64,000 nt of DNA from DAOUKH01 sp965207995 (lineage in GTDB: Bacteria > Chloroflexota > Dehalococcoidia > SHYB01), in contig OZ242299.1 of assembly GCA_965207995.1 (NCBI GenBank), forward strand, positions 620,001 through 684,000, given 5' to 3'. Made by a program: the position numbers and the translations under genes. Within the stretch, counting starts at the first letter, position 1; the number at the start of each line of letters is the position of its first letter. The notes below the pieces were generated by a model. The model did not search any database and was not told the DNA's origin. It saw nothing but the letters and a program-made list of their open reading frames with translations. Positions 52,017 to 60,394 of the stretch are shown here, in pieces.

Positions 52017-52724
52017 ATGAGTGCCGCCCAACCCGCCGCCATGTCCGGCGCGCCTCCCCGGCGTATCCGTGTCGGACGCCTCGACCTGCTTGGGTTAGCG
52101 GCTTTCACCCTGATCGCCGTCGCTCTGGGCATGGGCCTCCTCTACGCACCGACGGAGCTCATCCAAGGCGAGCCCCAGCGCATCTTCTACGTCCACCTTC
52201 CCTTGGCCATCGCCTCCTATATCGCCTTCCTCGTCGTTGCCGTTGGCGGAGCGCTCTACCTCTGGAAACGCCGGCCCGGCTTCGACATCGCCGCCCGCTC
52301 CGCGGCCGAGATCGGCTTCTTCTTCATCACCCTGGTCATCATCAGCGGCGGCCTCTGGGGGCAGGCCACCTGGGGCACCTTCTGGCAGTGGGAGCCCCGG
52401 CTCACCTTCACCTTCGTCCTCTGGCTGATCTTCCTCGGCTACATCATGCTCCGGCAGGCGGCGCGCGACCGCGATCAGGCCGCCCGGTTCGCCTCCGTCC
52501 TCGGCATCATCGGCTTCGCCGACGTCCCCCTCATCTTCTCCTCCGTCTACCTCTGGCGCGGCATTCACCCCGAGCCGGCGACGCTGCCGCAGCCGATCCT
52601 CATCACCTTCCTCATCGCCACGGTGGGCTTCCTCGCGCTCTTCGCCTACCTGCTCGCGCTGCGCATGCGCTGGGACAAGACCCGCGACCGCATCGACGAG
52701 ATGCGCGCCGCGCTGGAGGAATAA
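52017..52724 (+). CDS. ccmC: haem exporter protein CcmC
   Basis: This 235-aa six-span protein has the WWD-type haem site WGQATWGTFWQWEPRLT and a conserved PLIFSSVYLWRGIHP. It loads haem onto CcmE. The ATG is preceded by AAGGGGA. Confidence 0.93.
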   Translation: MSAAQPAAMSGAPPRRIRVGRLDLLGLAAFTLIAVALGMGLLYAPTELIQGEPQRIFYVHLPLAIASYIAFLVVAVGGALYLWKRRPGFDIAARSAAEIGFFFITLVIISGGLWGQATWGTFWQWEPRLTFTFVLWLIFLGYIMLRQAARDRDQAARFASVLGIIGFADVPLIFSSVYLWRGIHPEPATLPQPILITFLIATVGFLALFAYLLALRMRWDKTRDRIDEMRAALEE

Positions 52725-52754
52725 CGCTCTGATGAACGAGACAAGGAATTACGC

Positions 52755-52907
52755 ATGAGCGGCATCACCGTCGTCTACGTCGTTTTCGCCATCGTCATCG
52801 CCGCGATCTTCGGCTACGCCTTCCTGCTCTCAAAGCGCCAGCAGGAATCGGAGGCCGAGATCGAAGAGCTGCAAGAGATCATCAGCCGCCGGGACGATTC
52901 GAATTGA
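52755..52907 (+). CDS. ccmD: CcmD-like small membrane protein
   Basis: This is a 50-aa protein: one hydrophobic span (VVYVVFAIVIAAIFGYAFLL) followed by a charged helix (KRQQESEAEIEELQEII). Size, topology and place after ccmC match CcmD, which helps release holo-CcmE. AAGGA precedes the ATG. Its TGA stop overlaps a TTG that could start the next gene. Confidence 0.75.
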   Translation: MSGITVVYVVFAIVIAAIFGYAFLLSKRQQESEAEIEELQEIISRRDDSN

Positions 52908-52918
52908 TCATTGGCCGC

Positions 52919-53485
52919 ATGAGCGAAGGGTTGCTGCGCCGGAGGTGGCTCGCGGCGGCGGTTGCCGCCGTGCTCGTGCTGGCCCTCACCGCGGCCTGTG
53001 GATCGGGCAACGGCGGCGAGCCCCTCTCCGCCGGCGACACCGCCCCCGGCTTTACTGCGCCGGCGTCCGGCGGCGGCAACGTCACGCTGGCGAGCTTGAC
53101 CTCCCGCCACGACGCCGTCGTGGTCGTTTTCTACCGGGGCTACGGCTGAGGCATTTGCCGGGTCCAACTGGAGCAGTTGGCGAATGCGTACCCGGAGATC
53201 ACGAGACTGAACAGCGAGCTCGTGGCCATCAGCACCGACGAGCTTGACGGGGCGATGAATATGGCGCTCTACACCGGCGCCGAGTTCCCCATCGCGGCCG
53301 ACCCCAGCGAGCAGATCGCGCGGAGCTTCGGCGTCTTCAACCTGCTCGGCGACGGCGTGGCGACCCCGGCGACCTTCATCGTCGGAAGCGACGGCAAGAT
53401 CGACTGGGCGCGCGTCGGCAATACCGCCGGCGACCGAGTGCTGCCCGCCGAGCTGCTCCCGCGGCTCCGAGAGGCGGTGCGCTAG
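52919..53485 (+). CDS. selenocysteine redoxin lipoprotein at the CcmG position
   Basis: Reading through TGA at 53147-53149 gives 188 residues. The product has a lipoprotein signal (LALTAAC, Cys27), then a thioredoxin-fold domain: VVVVFYRGYG, Sec77-Gly-Ile-Cys80, RVQLEQL, and the cis-Pro segment ATPATFIV. In Prx-like/AhpC-TSA relatives the same place reads FYRGxWCxxC, so the TGA replaces the first active-site Cys. A SECIS-like hairpin follows. The gene sits between ccmD and ctaG, and no other CcmG (thiol reductant of apocytochrome) is in the operon, so a CcmG-like role outside the membrane is inferred. The start may instead be TTG 52904, coupled to the ccmD stop. Confidence 0.85.
53147..53180 (+). 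promoter_or_regulatory. bacterial SECIS-like hairpin of the redoxin gene
   Basis: CCAACT (53164-53169) and AGTTGG (53175-53180) form a perfect 6-bp stem with loop GGAGC that starts 20 nt after the TGA and has G at the first two loop positions, as the bacterial SECIS model expects. Confidence 0.65.
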
Positions 53486-53495
53486 CCCTCCCGTC

Positions 53496-54461
53496 ATGGG
53501 TGTCTTGGCCCATATCTGGACGCCGGGCGACGGCGACGGCTTGGAGGTCCTGGCCCTCTGGGGCTTCGACCCGCTCTGGGTCGTCTTCGTGCTCATCCCC
53601 GGCGTCCTCTACGCCCGCGGGCTGATCGCGTGGACGGATAGGCCGGCGACCTGGCCAAGATGGCGGCCCTACTGCTTCTACGCAGGCCTGCTGCTCATCA
53701 CGGCAGCGCTCATCTCTCCCATCGACGCGCTCGCCGACGACCTCTTCACCTTCCACATGCTCCAGCATGTCATCCTGATGATGATGGGACCGCCGCTGGT
53801 GTTGCTCGGCGCGCCGACCATCCCGATCCTACTCGGCATTCCCCTGCGGCTCCGCCAGTTGGTCGTGCGGCCCGTGGTCCGCAACTGGCTCGTGCGCGGC
53901 CTCTACCGCCTCCTGACCTTCCCCCCGATCTCCTGGGGCCTCTTCGCGGCAAGCACCTGGGGATGGCACTTCATCGGCGGGGCCTACGAGGCGTCGCTGC
54001 GCAACGAGGCGGTCCATATCGCGCAGCACTTCACCTTCGGTTTCACCGCGTTCCTCCTCTGGTGGTCCATCATCGACCCAGCCCCGCTGCGGTCGAAGCT
54101 CCCCTACCACCTCCGCGTCCCGGTGCTGATTCTGACGGTGCTCCAGAACGTCGCCCTCGGGGCGGCCATCACCTTCCGGGATAACGTCCTGTATCCTTAC
54201 TACGAAGATCGCATCCGTATCTGGGGACTGACCGCCTTGGAGGACCAGCAGGCCGGTGGCGCGATGATGTGGGTCGTCGGCGTGATGATGCTCATGATCG
54301 CCATCGTCTTTACCTTCTCCGTCTGGTTCGACAAGAGCGAGCGCCAGACCCGGGAGCGCGAGGCGGAACTTGACGCCGCCCGCGCCGGCCCATCCGCAGC
54401 CCAGCCGGGACGGCCCGTCTTCACCCCCGGCGACATCGAAAGCCCGTCGGGGTTTGCCTAG
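53496..54461 (+). CDS. ctaG: cytochrome c oxidase assembly factor CtaG (caa3 type)
   Basis: This 321-aa multi-span protein has HMLQHVILMMMGPPLVLLGAP and the later HIAQHFTFGFTAFLLWWSI, the histidine-rich segments of the caa3_CtaG family, which delivers copper for oxidase assembly. The cytoplasmic tail is charged. It follows the Sec redoxin by 10 bases and is likely part of the same operon. Confidence 0.88.
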   Translation: MGVLAHIWTPGDGDGLEVLALWGFDPLWVVFVLIPGVLYARGLIAWTDRPATWPRWRPYCFYAGLLLITAALISPIDALADDLFTFHMLQHVILMMMGPPLVLLGAPTIPILLGIPLRLRQLVVRPVVRNWLVRGLYRLLTFPPISWGLFAASTWGWHFIGGAYEASLRNEAVHIAQHFTFGFTAFLLWWSIIDPAPLRSKLPYHLRVPVLILTVLQNVALGAAITFRDNVLYPYYEDRIRIWGLTALEDQQAGGAMMWVVGVMMLMIAIVFTFSVWFDKSERQTREREAELDAARAGPSAAQPGRPVFTPGDIESPSGFA

Positions 54462-54490
54462 CCCCAGGGGACCCTGAGAGGAACCAACAC

Positions 54491-55249
54491 ATGAGCAATG
54501 GCCGAAAGGGAAGAGGCCGCGGCGGACGCGCCAGACGCGGTGGACGGGGTCCTCGCCGCCCCGACGGGGAGCTGCGCCCGCCCGCCTCGACGCCGGAAGG
54601 TGGGTCTGAAGGCGCGCCGGCGGAGGAAACCGCCGCGACGTCTGCCGTCCCAAGTGCGGCCGGAGCATCTTCCGGCGGCGGAGACCAAGGCGGCGGTCGG
54701 CGCCGAGGGCCCGGGGGCGGACGGGTACGTCCGCGCCGCGGCAGACGTTCGGCGCAGCCCGAAGCGAAGACGGGCTTCCGCCTTCCGGGCTGGATCTGGT
54801 GGGTGACGGGCGGAGGGGCCATCGCCGCGGTCGTCGTGGTCGTGGCCGTCCTCCAGGGCACCAGCAGCGGAGCAAACGCGGGCGACCACTGGCACGCGGC
54901 GCTCAACATCCAGGTCTGCAACGACAGTCCCTATGAGCTCCCCTTCTTCAACGGCAACGTGCACTCGCACGGCGACGGCTACATCCACCTCCACCCTACG
55001 ACCAGCGACGAGTCCGGAGACAACGCCAGCCTCGACACCTTCTTCAGCAACGCGGCGGAAGCCGTCCCCGGGTTCGTTCTGACCGAGGACTCTCTTCAGA
55101 TCGACGAAGGCATCGAATACCGCGACGGCGATCCCTGCCCCGACGGTTCCACGGGACGCCTTGCCTTGACCATCAACGGCGAGGAACGTGACGACTTCAT
55201 GAGCTACCTTCCCCAGGACGGCGACGAAATCTCCGTCCGGTTCCGCTAG
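54491..55249 (+). CDS. single-span membrane protein with His-rich exposed domain
   Basis: This 252-aa protein has residues 1-95 as a low-complexity Arg/Gly-rich tail, one span near 98-120 (IWWVTGGGAIAAVVVVVAVL), and then an exposed domain with DHWHAALNIQVCND and GNVHSHGDGYIHLHPT. The His cluster and two Cys suggest metal binding, perhaps copper given ctaG next door. GAGAGG precedes the ATG. Function unproven. Confidence 0.6.
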   Translation: MSNGRKGRGRGGRARRGGRGPRRPDGELRPPASTPEGGSEGAPAEETAATSAVPSAAGASSGGGDQGGGRRRGPGGGRVRPRRGRRSAQPEAKTGFRLPGWIWWVTGGGAIAAVVVVVAVLQGTSSGANAGDHWHAALNIQVCNDSPYELPFFNGNVHSHGDGYIHLHPTTSDESGDNASLDTFFSNAAEAVPGFVLTEDSLQIDEGIEYRDGDPCPDGSTGRLALTINGEERDDFMSYLPQDGDEISVRFR

Positions 55250-55258
55250 ACGCCGCTC

Positions 55259-56296
55259 GTGGCCCGCTATCTCATCACCGGCGGCGCGGGATTCCTGGGC
55301 ATCAACCTCGCGCGCTTCCTGCTGGCGCGGGGCCACGACGTCGCCTCACTCGACATCGCCCCGTTCGACTACCCCGAGCGGGACTGCGTCGACATCCACA
55401 CCGGCGACATCCGCGACAAAGACGCGGTCGCGGGGGCGGTGGAAGGCGCGAACGTCGTCGTCCACACCGCCGCCGCCCTCCCGCTCTACAAGAAGAAAGA
55501 CATCCTAACAACGGACATCGACGGCACCCGCAACGTCTTGGCGGCCGCCTTCCAGGCCCGCGCCGAGCGGTTCATCCACATCTCCTCGACCGCCGTCTAC
55601 GGCATACCCGATCACCACCCCTTGCTGGAAGACGACCCGCTGGTTGGCGTCGGCGCCTACGGAGAGGCCAAGATCGCGGCGGAGGAGCTCTGCCTCGAGT
55701 ACCGGCGCAAGGGCCTCTGCGTCCCCATCATCCGGCCCAAGTCGTTCGTCGGGCCCGAACGCCTCGGCGTCTTCGCCATCCTCTACGAATGGGCCGCCGA
55801 GGGCCGCTCCTTCCCCGTCCTCGGCAGCGGCCGGAACCGCTACCAGCTCCTCGACGTCGAGGACCTGTGCGAGGCCATCTACCTCGCCGCCACCGCGCCG
55901 CCCGAAGCCGCCAACGACACCTTCAACATCGGCGCCCGCGACTTCGCCACCCTCGGCGAGGACTACCAAGCCGTGCTCGACGAAGCCGGCTTCGGCAAGC
56001 GCATACGCCCGCTTCCGGCGGCGCCCCTGATCCTCGTGTTGCGCGTCCTGGAGAAGCTCGGCGTCTCGCCGCTCTACAAGTGGGTCTACGAGACCGTCGC
56101 CAAGGACTCCTTCGTCTCAATCGAGAAGGCGGAGCGGCTGCTGGGCTACAACCCGCGCTATTCCAACCAGGCGGCGCTCGTCCGCAACTACCGGTGGTAC
56201 CTCGACAACCGCCAAGCCTTCCAGGGACAGGCCGGTGTGTCGCACCGCGCCCCCTGGAAGCAGGGCGCGCTGGGCATCGCCAAGCGCTTCTTCTAG
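55259..56296 (+). CDS. NAD-dependent epimerase/dehydratase family protein
   Basis: This 345-aa extended SDR has the cofactor motif TGGAGFLGINLARFL at 7-21, HTAAALPLY, SSTAVYG, and the Tyr-x-x-x-Lys in YGEAKIAAEEL. NRYQLLDVEDLCEAIYLA is typical of sugar epimerases and 3-beta-HSD-like members. The GTG start lies 9 bases after the preceding stop. Confidence 0.86.
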   Translation: MARYLITGGAGFLGINLARFLLARGHDVASLDIAPFDYPERDCVDIHTGDIRDKDAVAGAVEGANVVVHTAAALPLYKKKDILTTDIDGTRNVLAAAFQARAERFIHISSTAVYGIPDHHPLLEDDPLVGVGAYGEAKIAAEELCLEYRRKGLCVPIIRPKSFVGPERLGVFAILYEWAAEGRSFPVLGSGRNRYQLLDVEDLCEAIYLAATAPPEAANDTFNIGARDFATLGEDYQAVLDEAGFGKRIRPLPAAPLILVLRVLEKLGVSPLYKWVYETVAKDSFVSIEKAERLLGYNPRYSNQAALVRNYRWYLDNRQAFQGQAGVSHRAPWKQGALGIAKRFF

Positions 56297-56307
56297 CGCC
56301 GTCCCGT

Positions 56308-57222
56308 CTACTCGGCCGCCGTCACCCCGGACGTGTCGCACCCGTAGATGTCTCTGAGCGCTTCGAGGAAGGCGAGAACGGCCGAGTTGTAGTGCTGGGC
56401 ATGGCGGATCAGCACGTGCGTCGGCAGGTGCACGCGGTGATCGCCCTCCAGCTCCACGTGGCACAGCGTGCCGCGCCTGATCTCGCTGGAGATCGCGCTG
56501 CGCGGCAGGAACGAGACGCCGAGACCAAGCACGATCATGTGCTTCGTGGCCTCGATGCTGTCCAGGGTCATCTCGACCTTCGGCACGATGCCCGCCTCCC
56601 GGCACACCTGGTTGATCAGCACGAAGTACGTCGAGCCTGGGTCGTAGAGGATGAGCGGTTGCCGCGCCACCTCGTGAATGCGGGCTTGGCCCTGTTCCGC
56701 GAACGGGTGCCCCGGATAGGTGACGAGGACGATCTCCTCGTCGTAGAGGTAGATCGAGTGGACGTCGGGATAGTCCAACTCGCGCGACAGGCCGACGTCC
56801 ACGACGCCGTCGGTGACCCATTCCAGGACGTCAGACGAGCGGGCGGTGCGAATGTGCGTGGAGACGCGGGGAAAGCGCTTGCGGAACTGTTCGAGGATGG
56901 GCGGAAGCGTGTAAGTGCCGATCGTCCGCGCCGTGCCGATCGTGAGGACGCCCCCCTCCGCGTCGCGCACGTGGTCGACGGCCTCCTTCCCCTGCTCGAT
57001 GACGCTTACGACGCGCTCGGCGAAAGGCAGGAATGCTTCGCCCGCCTCGGTGAGCCGCACGCCGCGGCCCAGGCGGTGAAAGAGCGGCGTGCGAAGCTCG
57101 TGCTCGAGCGTCTGGACACGAGCACTGAGCGATGGCTGGCTCATATTCAAGGAGCGGGCGGCGGCGCGAAAGCTGCCCGCCTTCACCGCCTCCAGAAACG
57201 ATTCGATTTGCGTGATCTCCAA
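56308..57222 (-). CDS. LysR family transcriptional regulator
   Basis: This 304-aa protein has an N-terminal winged helix (FLEAVKAGSFRAAARSLNMSQPSLSARVQTLE) and a C-terminal effector domain with TIGTARTIGTYTLPPIL. The start is TTG at 57222. It is divergent from isocitrate lyase, with an 8-bp inverted repeat in the gap, so it probably controls aceA and itself. Confidence 0.9.
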   Translation of the reverse strand: MEITQIESFLEAVKAGSFRAAARSLNMSQPSLSARVQTLEHELRTPLFHRLGRGVRLTEAGEAFLPFAERVVSVIEQGKEAVDHVRDAEGGVLTIGTARTIGTYTLPPILEQFRKRFPRVSTHIRTARSSDVLEWVTDGVVDVGLSRELDYPDVHSIYLYDEEIVLVTYPGHPFAEQGQARIHEVARQPLILYDPGSTYFVLINQVCREAGIVPKVEMTLDSIEATKHMIVLGLGVSFLPRSAISSEIRRGTLCHVELEGDHRVHLPTHVLIRHAQHYNSAVLAFLEALRDIYGCDTSGVTAAE

Positions 57223-57264
57223 CGCCGCACCCCCACGCGCTACGATAGCGCCATCCTATCATAC

Positions 57265-57293
57265 CGATACGAAATGAAGGTCTTGTCGTATCG
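57265..57293. promoter_or_regulatory. LysR-type operator and aceA promoter region
   Basis: CGATACGA (57265-57272) and TCGTATCG (57286-57293) form a perfect 8-bp inverted repeat with a 13-nt spacer. The right arm overlaps a -35-like TTGTCG (57283-57288), which is followed 16 nt later by TAGACT (57305-57310) directed toward aceA. On the other strand TATGAT (57263-57258) is a candidate -10 for the regulator. Confidence 0.65.
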
Positions 57294-57409
57294 CTGAAAC
57301 GTCTTAGACTGGATGCCCAGGTGGCCCGCTCCCCGTCCCAAAACGCGCTCGAACGAGCGCGTTCGTGTGGAAGGGAGCGCGCGAAGCAACGCTTGGAGGG
57401 GTCGTTCTT

Positions 57410-58714
57410 ATGTCGATCAATGGGGTCAACGGCAACGGAAGTCACGCCGGAGAAGCGGCGGCGCTCGAGGCCCGCTGGGCGCGCGACGCGCGCTGGCAGG
57501 GCATCGTGCGCTCCTACACCACCGACGACGTCATTCGGCTCCGCGGCAGCCTGAGAATCGAACACAGCATCGCCCGCGCCGGAGCCGAGCGCCTCTGGAC
57601 CCTCCTCCGCGACGAGCCCTTCATCCGCACCTTCGGCGCCCTCAGCGGCGCCCAGGCCGTCCAGATGGTCAAGGCCGGGCTGCAAGCCATCTATCTGAGC
57701 GGCTGGCAGGTGGCCGCCGACGCCAATCTCGCCGGCCAGACCTACCCCGACCAGAGCCTCTACCCCTCCAACAGCGTCCCCAACGTCATCAAGCGCATCA
57801 ACAACGCCCTCACCCGGGCCGACCAAATCGCCTCGATCAACGGCGACCACTCGACGAACTGGTACGCGCCAATCGTCGCCGATGCGGAGGCCGGCTTCGG
57901 CGGCCCCATCCACGGCTTCGAGCTCATGAAGGGCATGATCGAGGCCGGCGCCGCGGGCGTGCATTTCGAGGACCAGCTCGCCGCTGAAAAGAAGTGCGGC
58001 CACATGGGCGGCAAGGTGCTCGTCCCAACGTCGCAGTTCCTCCGCACGCTGTCCGCGGCCCGGCTCGCCGCCGACGTGCTCGACGTCCCCACCCTCCTCG
58101 TCGCCCGCACCGACGCCCGCGACGCCACCCTCCTCCTCAGCGACGCCGACGAGCGCGACCGCGAGTTCATCACCGGCGAGCGCACCCCGGAGGGCTACCA
58201 TCGCGTCCGCGACGGCATGGAGTCGGCCACGGCCCGCGCCCTCAGCTACGCCCCCTACGCCGATCTTCTTTGGTTCGAGACGTCGGAGCCCGACGTCGAG
58301 GAAGCCGCCCGGTTCGCCGAGGCCATCCACGCCAGGTTCCCCGGCAAGCTCCTCGCCTACAACTGCTCCCCGTCCTTCAACTGGCGGCAGCATCTCAGCG
58401 ACGGCGAGATCGCCAAGTTCCAAGAGGAAATCGGCGCGCTGGGGTACAAGTTCCAGTTCATAACCCTCGCCGGCTGGCACCTGCTCAACTATCACAGCTT
58501 CGACCTCGCCCGGAACTACGGCGAGCGCGGCATGGCCGCCTACAGCACCCTCCAGGACAGCGAGTTCGCCTCAGAGCCCCACGGCTACACGGCGACGAAG
58601 CACCAGGCCGAGGTCGGCGCCGGCTACTTCGACGAGGTCGTCCAGGTGGTGACCGGCGGCCAGGCCTCCACCCTCGCCTTGGCGGGCTCGACCGAAGTCG
58701 AGCAGTTCAACTAA
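57410..58714 (+). CDS. aceA: isocitrate lyase
   Basis: This 434-aa enzyme of the glyoxylate shunt splits isocitrate to succinate and glyoxylate. The active-site loop KKCGHMGGKVL has the catalytic Cys196; SGWQVAADAN, PIVADAEAGFGG and YNCSPSFNW are also standard. ATG 57410 is preceded by GGAGG (11 bases); an in-frame opening at 57365 is less likely. No malate synthase is in the window. It implies growth on C2 or fatty-acid-type carbon, fitting the acyl-CoA genes nearby. Confidence 0.94.
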   Translation: MSINGVNGNGSHAGEAAALEARWARDARWQGIVRSYTTDDVIRLRGSLRIEHSIARAGAERLWTLLRDEPFIRTFGALSGAQAVQMVKAGLQAIYLSGWQVAADANLAGQTYPDQSLYPSNSVPNVIKRINNALTRADQIASINGDHSTNWYAPIVADAEAGFGGPIHGFELMKGMIEAGAAGVHFEDQLAAEKKCGHMGGKVLVPTSQFLRTLSAARLAADVLDVPTLLVARTDARDATLLLSDADERDREFITGERTPEGYHRVRDGMESATARALSYAPYADLLWFETSEPDVEEAARFAEAIHARFPGKLLAYNCSPSFNWRQHLSDGEIAKFQEEIGALGYKFQFITLAGWHLLNYHSFDLARNYGERGMAAYSTLQDSEFASEPHGYTATKHQAEVGAGYFDEVVQVVTGGQASTLALAGSTEVEQFN

Positions 58715-58741
58715 GCGAATCTCCCCGCCTCCGTTGCGACC

Positions 58742-58778
58742 GGCCGCCCGCACCCCTCCTGCGGGCGGCCAAATCTTT
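58742..58778 (+). terminator. terminator of aceA
   Basis: GGCCGCCCGC (58742-58751) pairs with GCGGGCGGCC (58761-58770) over 10 bp with a 9-nt loop, followed by AAATCTTT. It lies 28 bases after the aceA stop. Confidence 0.75.
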
Positions 58779-58790
58779 AAGCACCGTCCC

Positions 58791-58819
58791 TTGCGCCGTC
58801 CATCCACCGCGGGTATAAG
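58791..58819 (+). promoter_or_regulatory. candidate promoter of the SDR gene
   Basis: TTGCGC (58791-58796) and TATAAG (58814-58819) are separated by 17 nt and lie about 28 bases before the start codon. Confidence 0.5.
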
Positions 58820-58847
58820 AGTCGGGGTCCGATAGAGGCGGATGGCT

Positions 58848-59600
58848 ATGGGCGAATTGAGCGGCAAGGTAGCGATCGTCACCGGTGCGAGCCGGGGCCT
58901 GGGCAAGGGCGTCGCCAACCGCTTCGGCCAGGAGGGCGCGGCGGTCGTGGTGGCGGCGCGCTCCGAGGAGGCGGGGTCCGTTCCCGGCACGATCCACGAG
59001 ACCGCCGCGCGCATCCGGGACGAAGGCGGAACGGCGCGAGCCGTGCGCTGCGACGTCACCGACGCCGATCAGGTCGGCGCCTTGGTCCGGCAGACCCTCG
59101 ACGAGTTCGGCCGCATCGACGTCCTGGTCAACAACGCCGGCGGACCGTACCAATACGAGCGCATCGAGACCTACCCCATGTGGCGCTTGGAGAAGGCGCT
59201 CGACCTCAACGTCAAGGGCGTCTTCATCTGCGCCCAGGCCGTCCTGCCCACGATGATCGACCAGAAATGCGGCTCGATTATCAACGTGAGCTCGGGCGCC
59301 GCGCAGACCTTCCGCTACCCGGGCGACACCGTTTACGGACTCACCAAGGCCGCCGTGGAGCGTTTCAGTCTCGGCCTGGCCTACGAAGTGCGCAAGCACA
59401 ACATCTCCGTCGTCGCGGTCCAGCCCGGCATGGTCAAGACCGAAGGCGCGGAGGTCGTCTATCCCGGCAAGTCCGACTGGACCGGGTGGCAAGAACCCTT
59501 GGACGCCGCCAAGGCGTTCGTGTGGCTGGCCCAACAGACGGCCCAGACCTTCACCATGCGCGTGGTGCGCTCACCCGACTTCGGGACGGTCTGGCCCTAG
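58848..59600 (+). CDS. SDR family NAD(P)-dependent oxidoreductase
   Basis: This 250-aa protein has TGASRGLG near residue 13, VVVAARSEE after strand two (Arg/Ser favouring NADP), LVNNAGG, INVSSGA and the YGLTK catalytic Tyr/Lys. The ATG at 58848 is preferred because GAGG lies nine bases upstream, while the ATG at 58842 would be only three bases away. The end overlaps the convergent birA gene by four bases. Confidence 0.86.
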   Translation: MGELSGKVAIVTGASRGLGKGVANRFGQEGAAVVVAARSEEAGSVPGTIHETAARIRDEGGTARAVRCDVTDADQVGALVRQTLDEFGRIDVLVNNAGGPYQYERIETYPMWRLEKALDLNVKGVFICAQAVLPTMIDQKCGSIINVSSGAAQTFRYPGDTVYGLTKAAVERFSLGLAYEVRKHNISVVAVQPGMVKTEGAEVVYPGKSDWTGWQEPLDAAKAFVWLAQQTAQTFTMRVVRSPDFGTVWP

Positions 59601-60394
59601 CCCAGCGTCACCTCGCCCGCGACGAGACGCTCGACGGCGCCGTCGTCCTTTCGCAGCAGCAGCGTGCCGTCCTCATCCACGTCCTCCGCAATGCCCTCGA
59701 CTGCCTGCGCTTCCGGGAGACCGGGGAACGTAACCACGACGCGCTTGCCGATGACGTTGAGCCGCCCCCGCCATTCGCCGACCAACGACTCGCCCGCCTT
59801 GACCCGGTCGTACAACGCCTCGAAGCGAGACAGCAGCGCCACGAGCACGTCGAGGCGGCTAGCCGCGCGCCCCGACTCCGCGAGAAGGCTCGTGGCGACC
59901 TCAGCGATTTCGGGGTAAGTCGCCACGTCGAGGTCGACGTTCAGCCCCACGCCGACGATCGCGAAGCCGCGGTCGGCCGTGCCGGCGGAGGCATCGACCA
60001 GCACCCCTGCCAGCTTGCGCCCCCGCACCTGCACGTCGTTGGGCCACTTGATCTCCGCTTCGACCGCCGCGGCATCCCGCGCCGCCGCGACCGCCGCCAG
60101 CGGGGCCGCCATGTTGACGCCGGGCAGCAGCTCAGGCGCCGGCCGCAACAGTATCGACACATACAGCGCCGCGCCTCTCGGCGACACCCACGGCCGACCG
60201 AAGCGTCCTCGCCCCGCCGTCTGCTCCTCGGCCACGACGACGGTGCCCTCGGGCGCTCCCGCGGCGGCCTCCTGCGCGGCCAGGTCCATCGTCGACGTCG
60301 CGCGTTCCACGGCCACAAGCCGCTGGCCCACGTAAGCGGTGGTGAGCGCGCCTTGGATGGCCTCGGCGGTCAGGTCAGCGGCCATGGCGGCCAT
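59597..60394 (-). CDS. birA: biotin--[acetyl-CoA-carboxylase] ligase
   Basis: This 265-aa enzyme attaches biotin to carboxylase carrier proteins. EEQTAGRGRFGRPWVSP (biotinyl-AMP loop) and IKWPNDVQV with GRKLAGVLVD are diagnostic. It lacks the N-terminal DNA-binding domain of bifunctional BirA, so it is a class I, non-regulatory ligase. The start overlaps the phosphatase gene upstream by 20 bases. Confidence 0.92.
   Translation of the reverse strand: MAAMAADLTAEAIQGALTTAYVGQRLVAVERATSTMDLAAQEAAAGAPEGTVVVAEEQTAGRGRFGRPWVSPRGAALYVSILLRPAPELLPGVNMAAPLAAVAAARDAAAVEAEIKWPNDVQVRGRKLAGVLVDASAGTADRGFAIVGVGLNVDLDVATYPEIAEVATSLLAESGRAASRLDVLVALLSRFEALYDRVKAGESLVGEWRGRLNVIGKRVVVTFPGLPEAQAVEGIAEDVDEDGTLLLRKDDGAVERLVAGEVTLG

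Noticed and set aside
53147..53149. TGA in the redoxin gene as evidence of a pseudogene
   Set aside because: It falls exactly on the active-site Cys position, both halves form one thioredoxin-fold domain, and a perfect stem-loop lies at SECIS distance.
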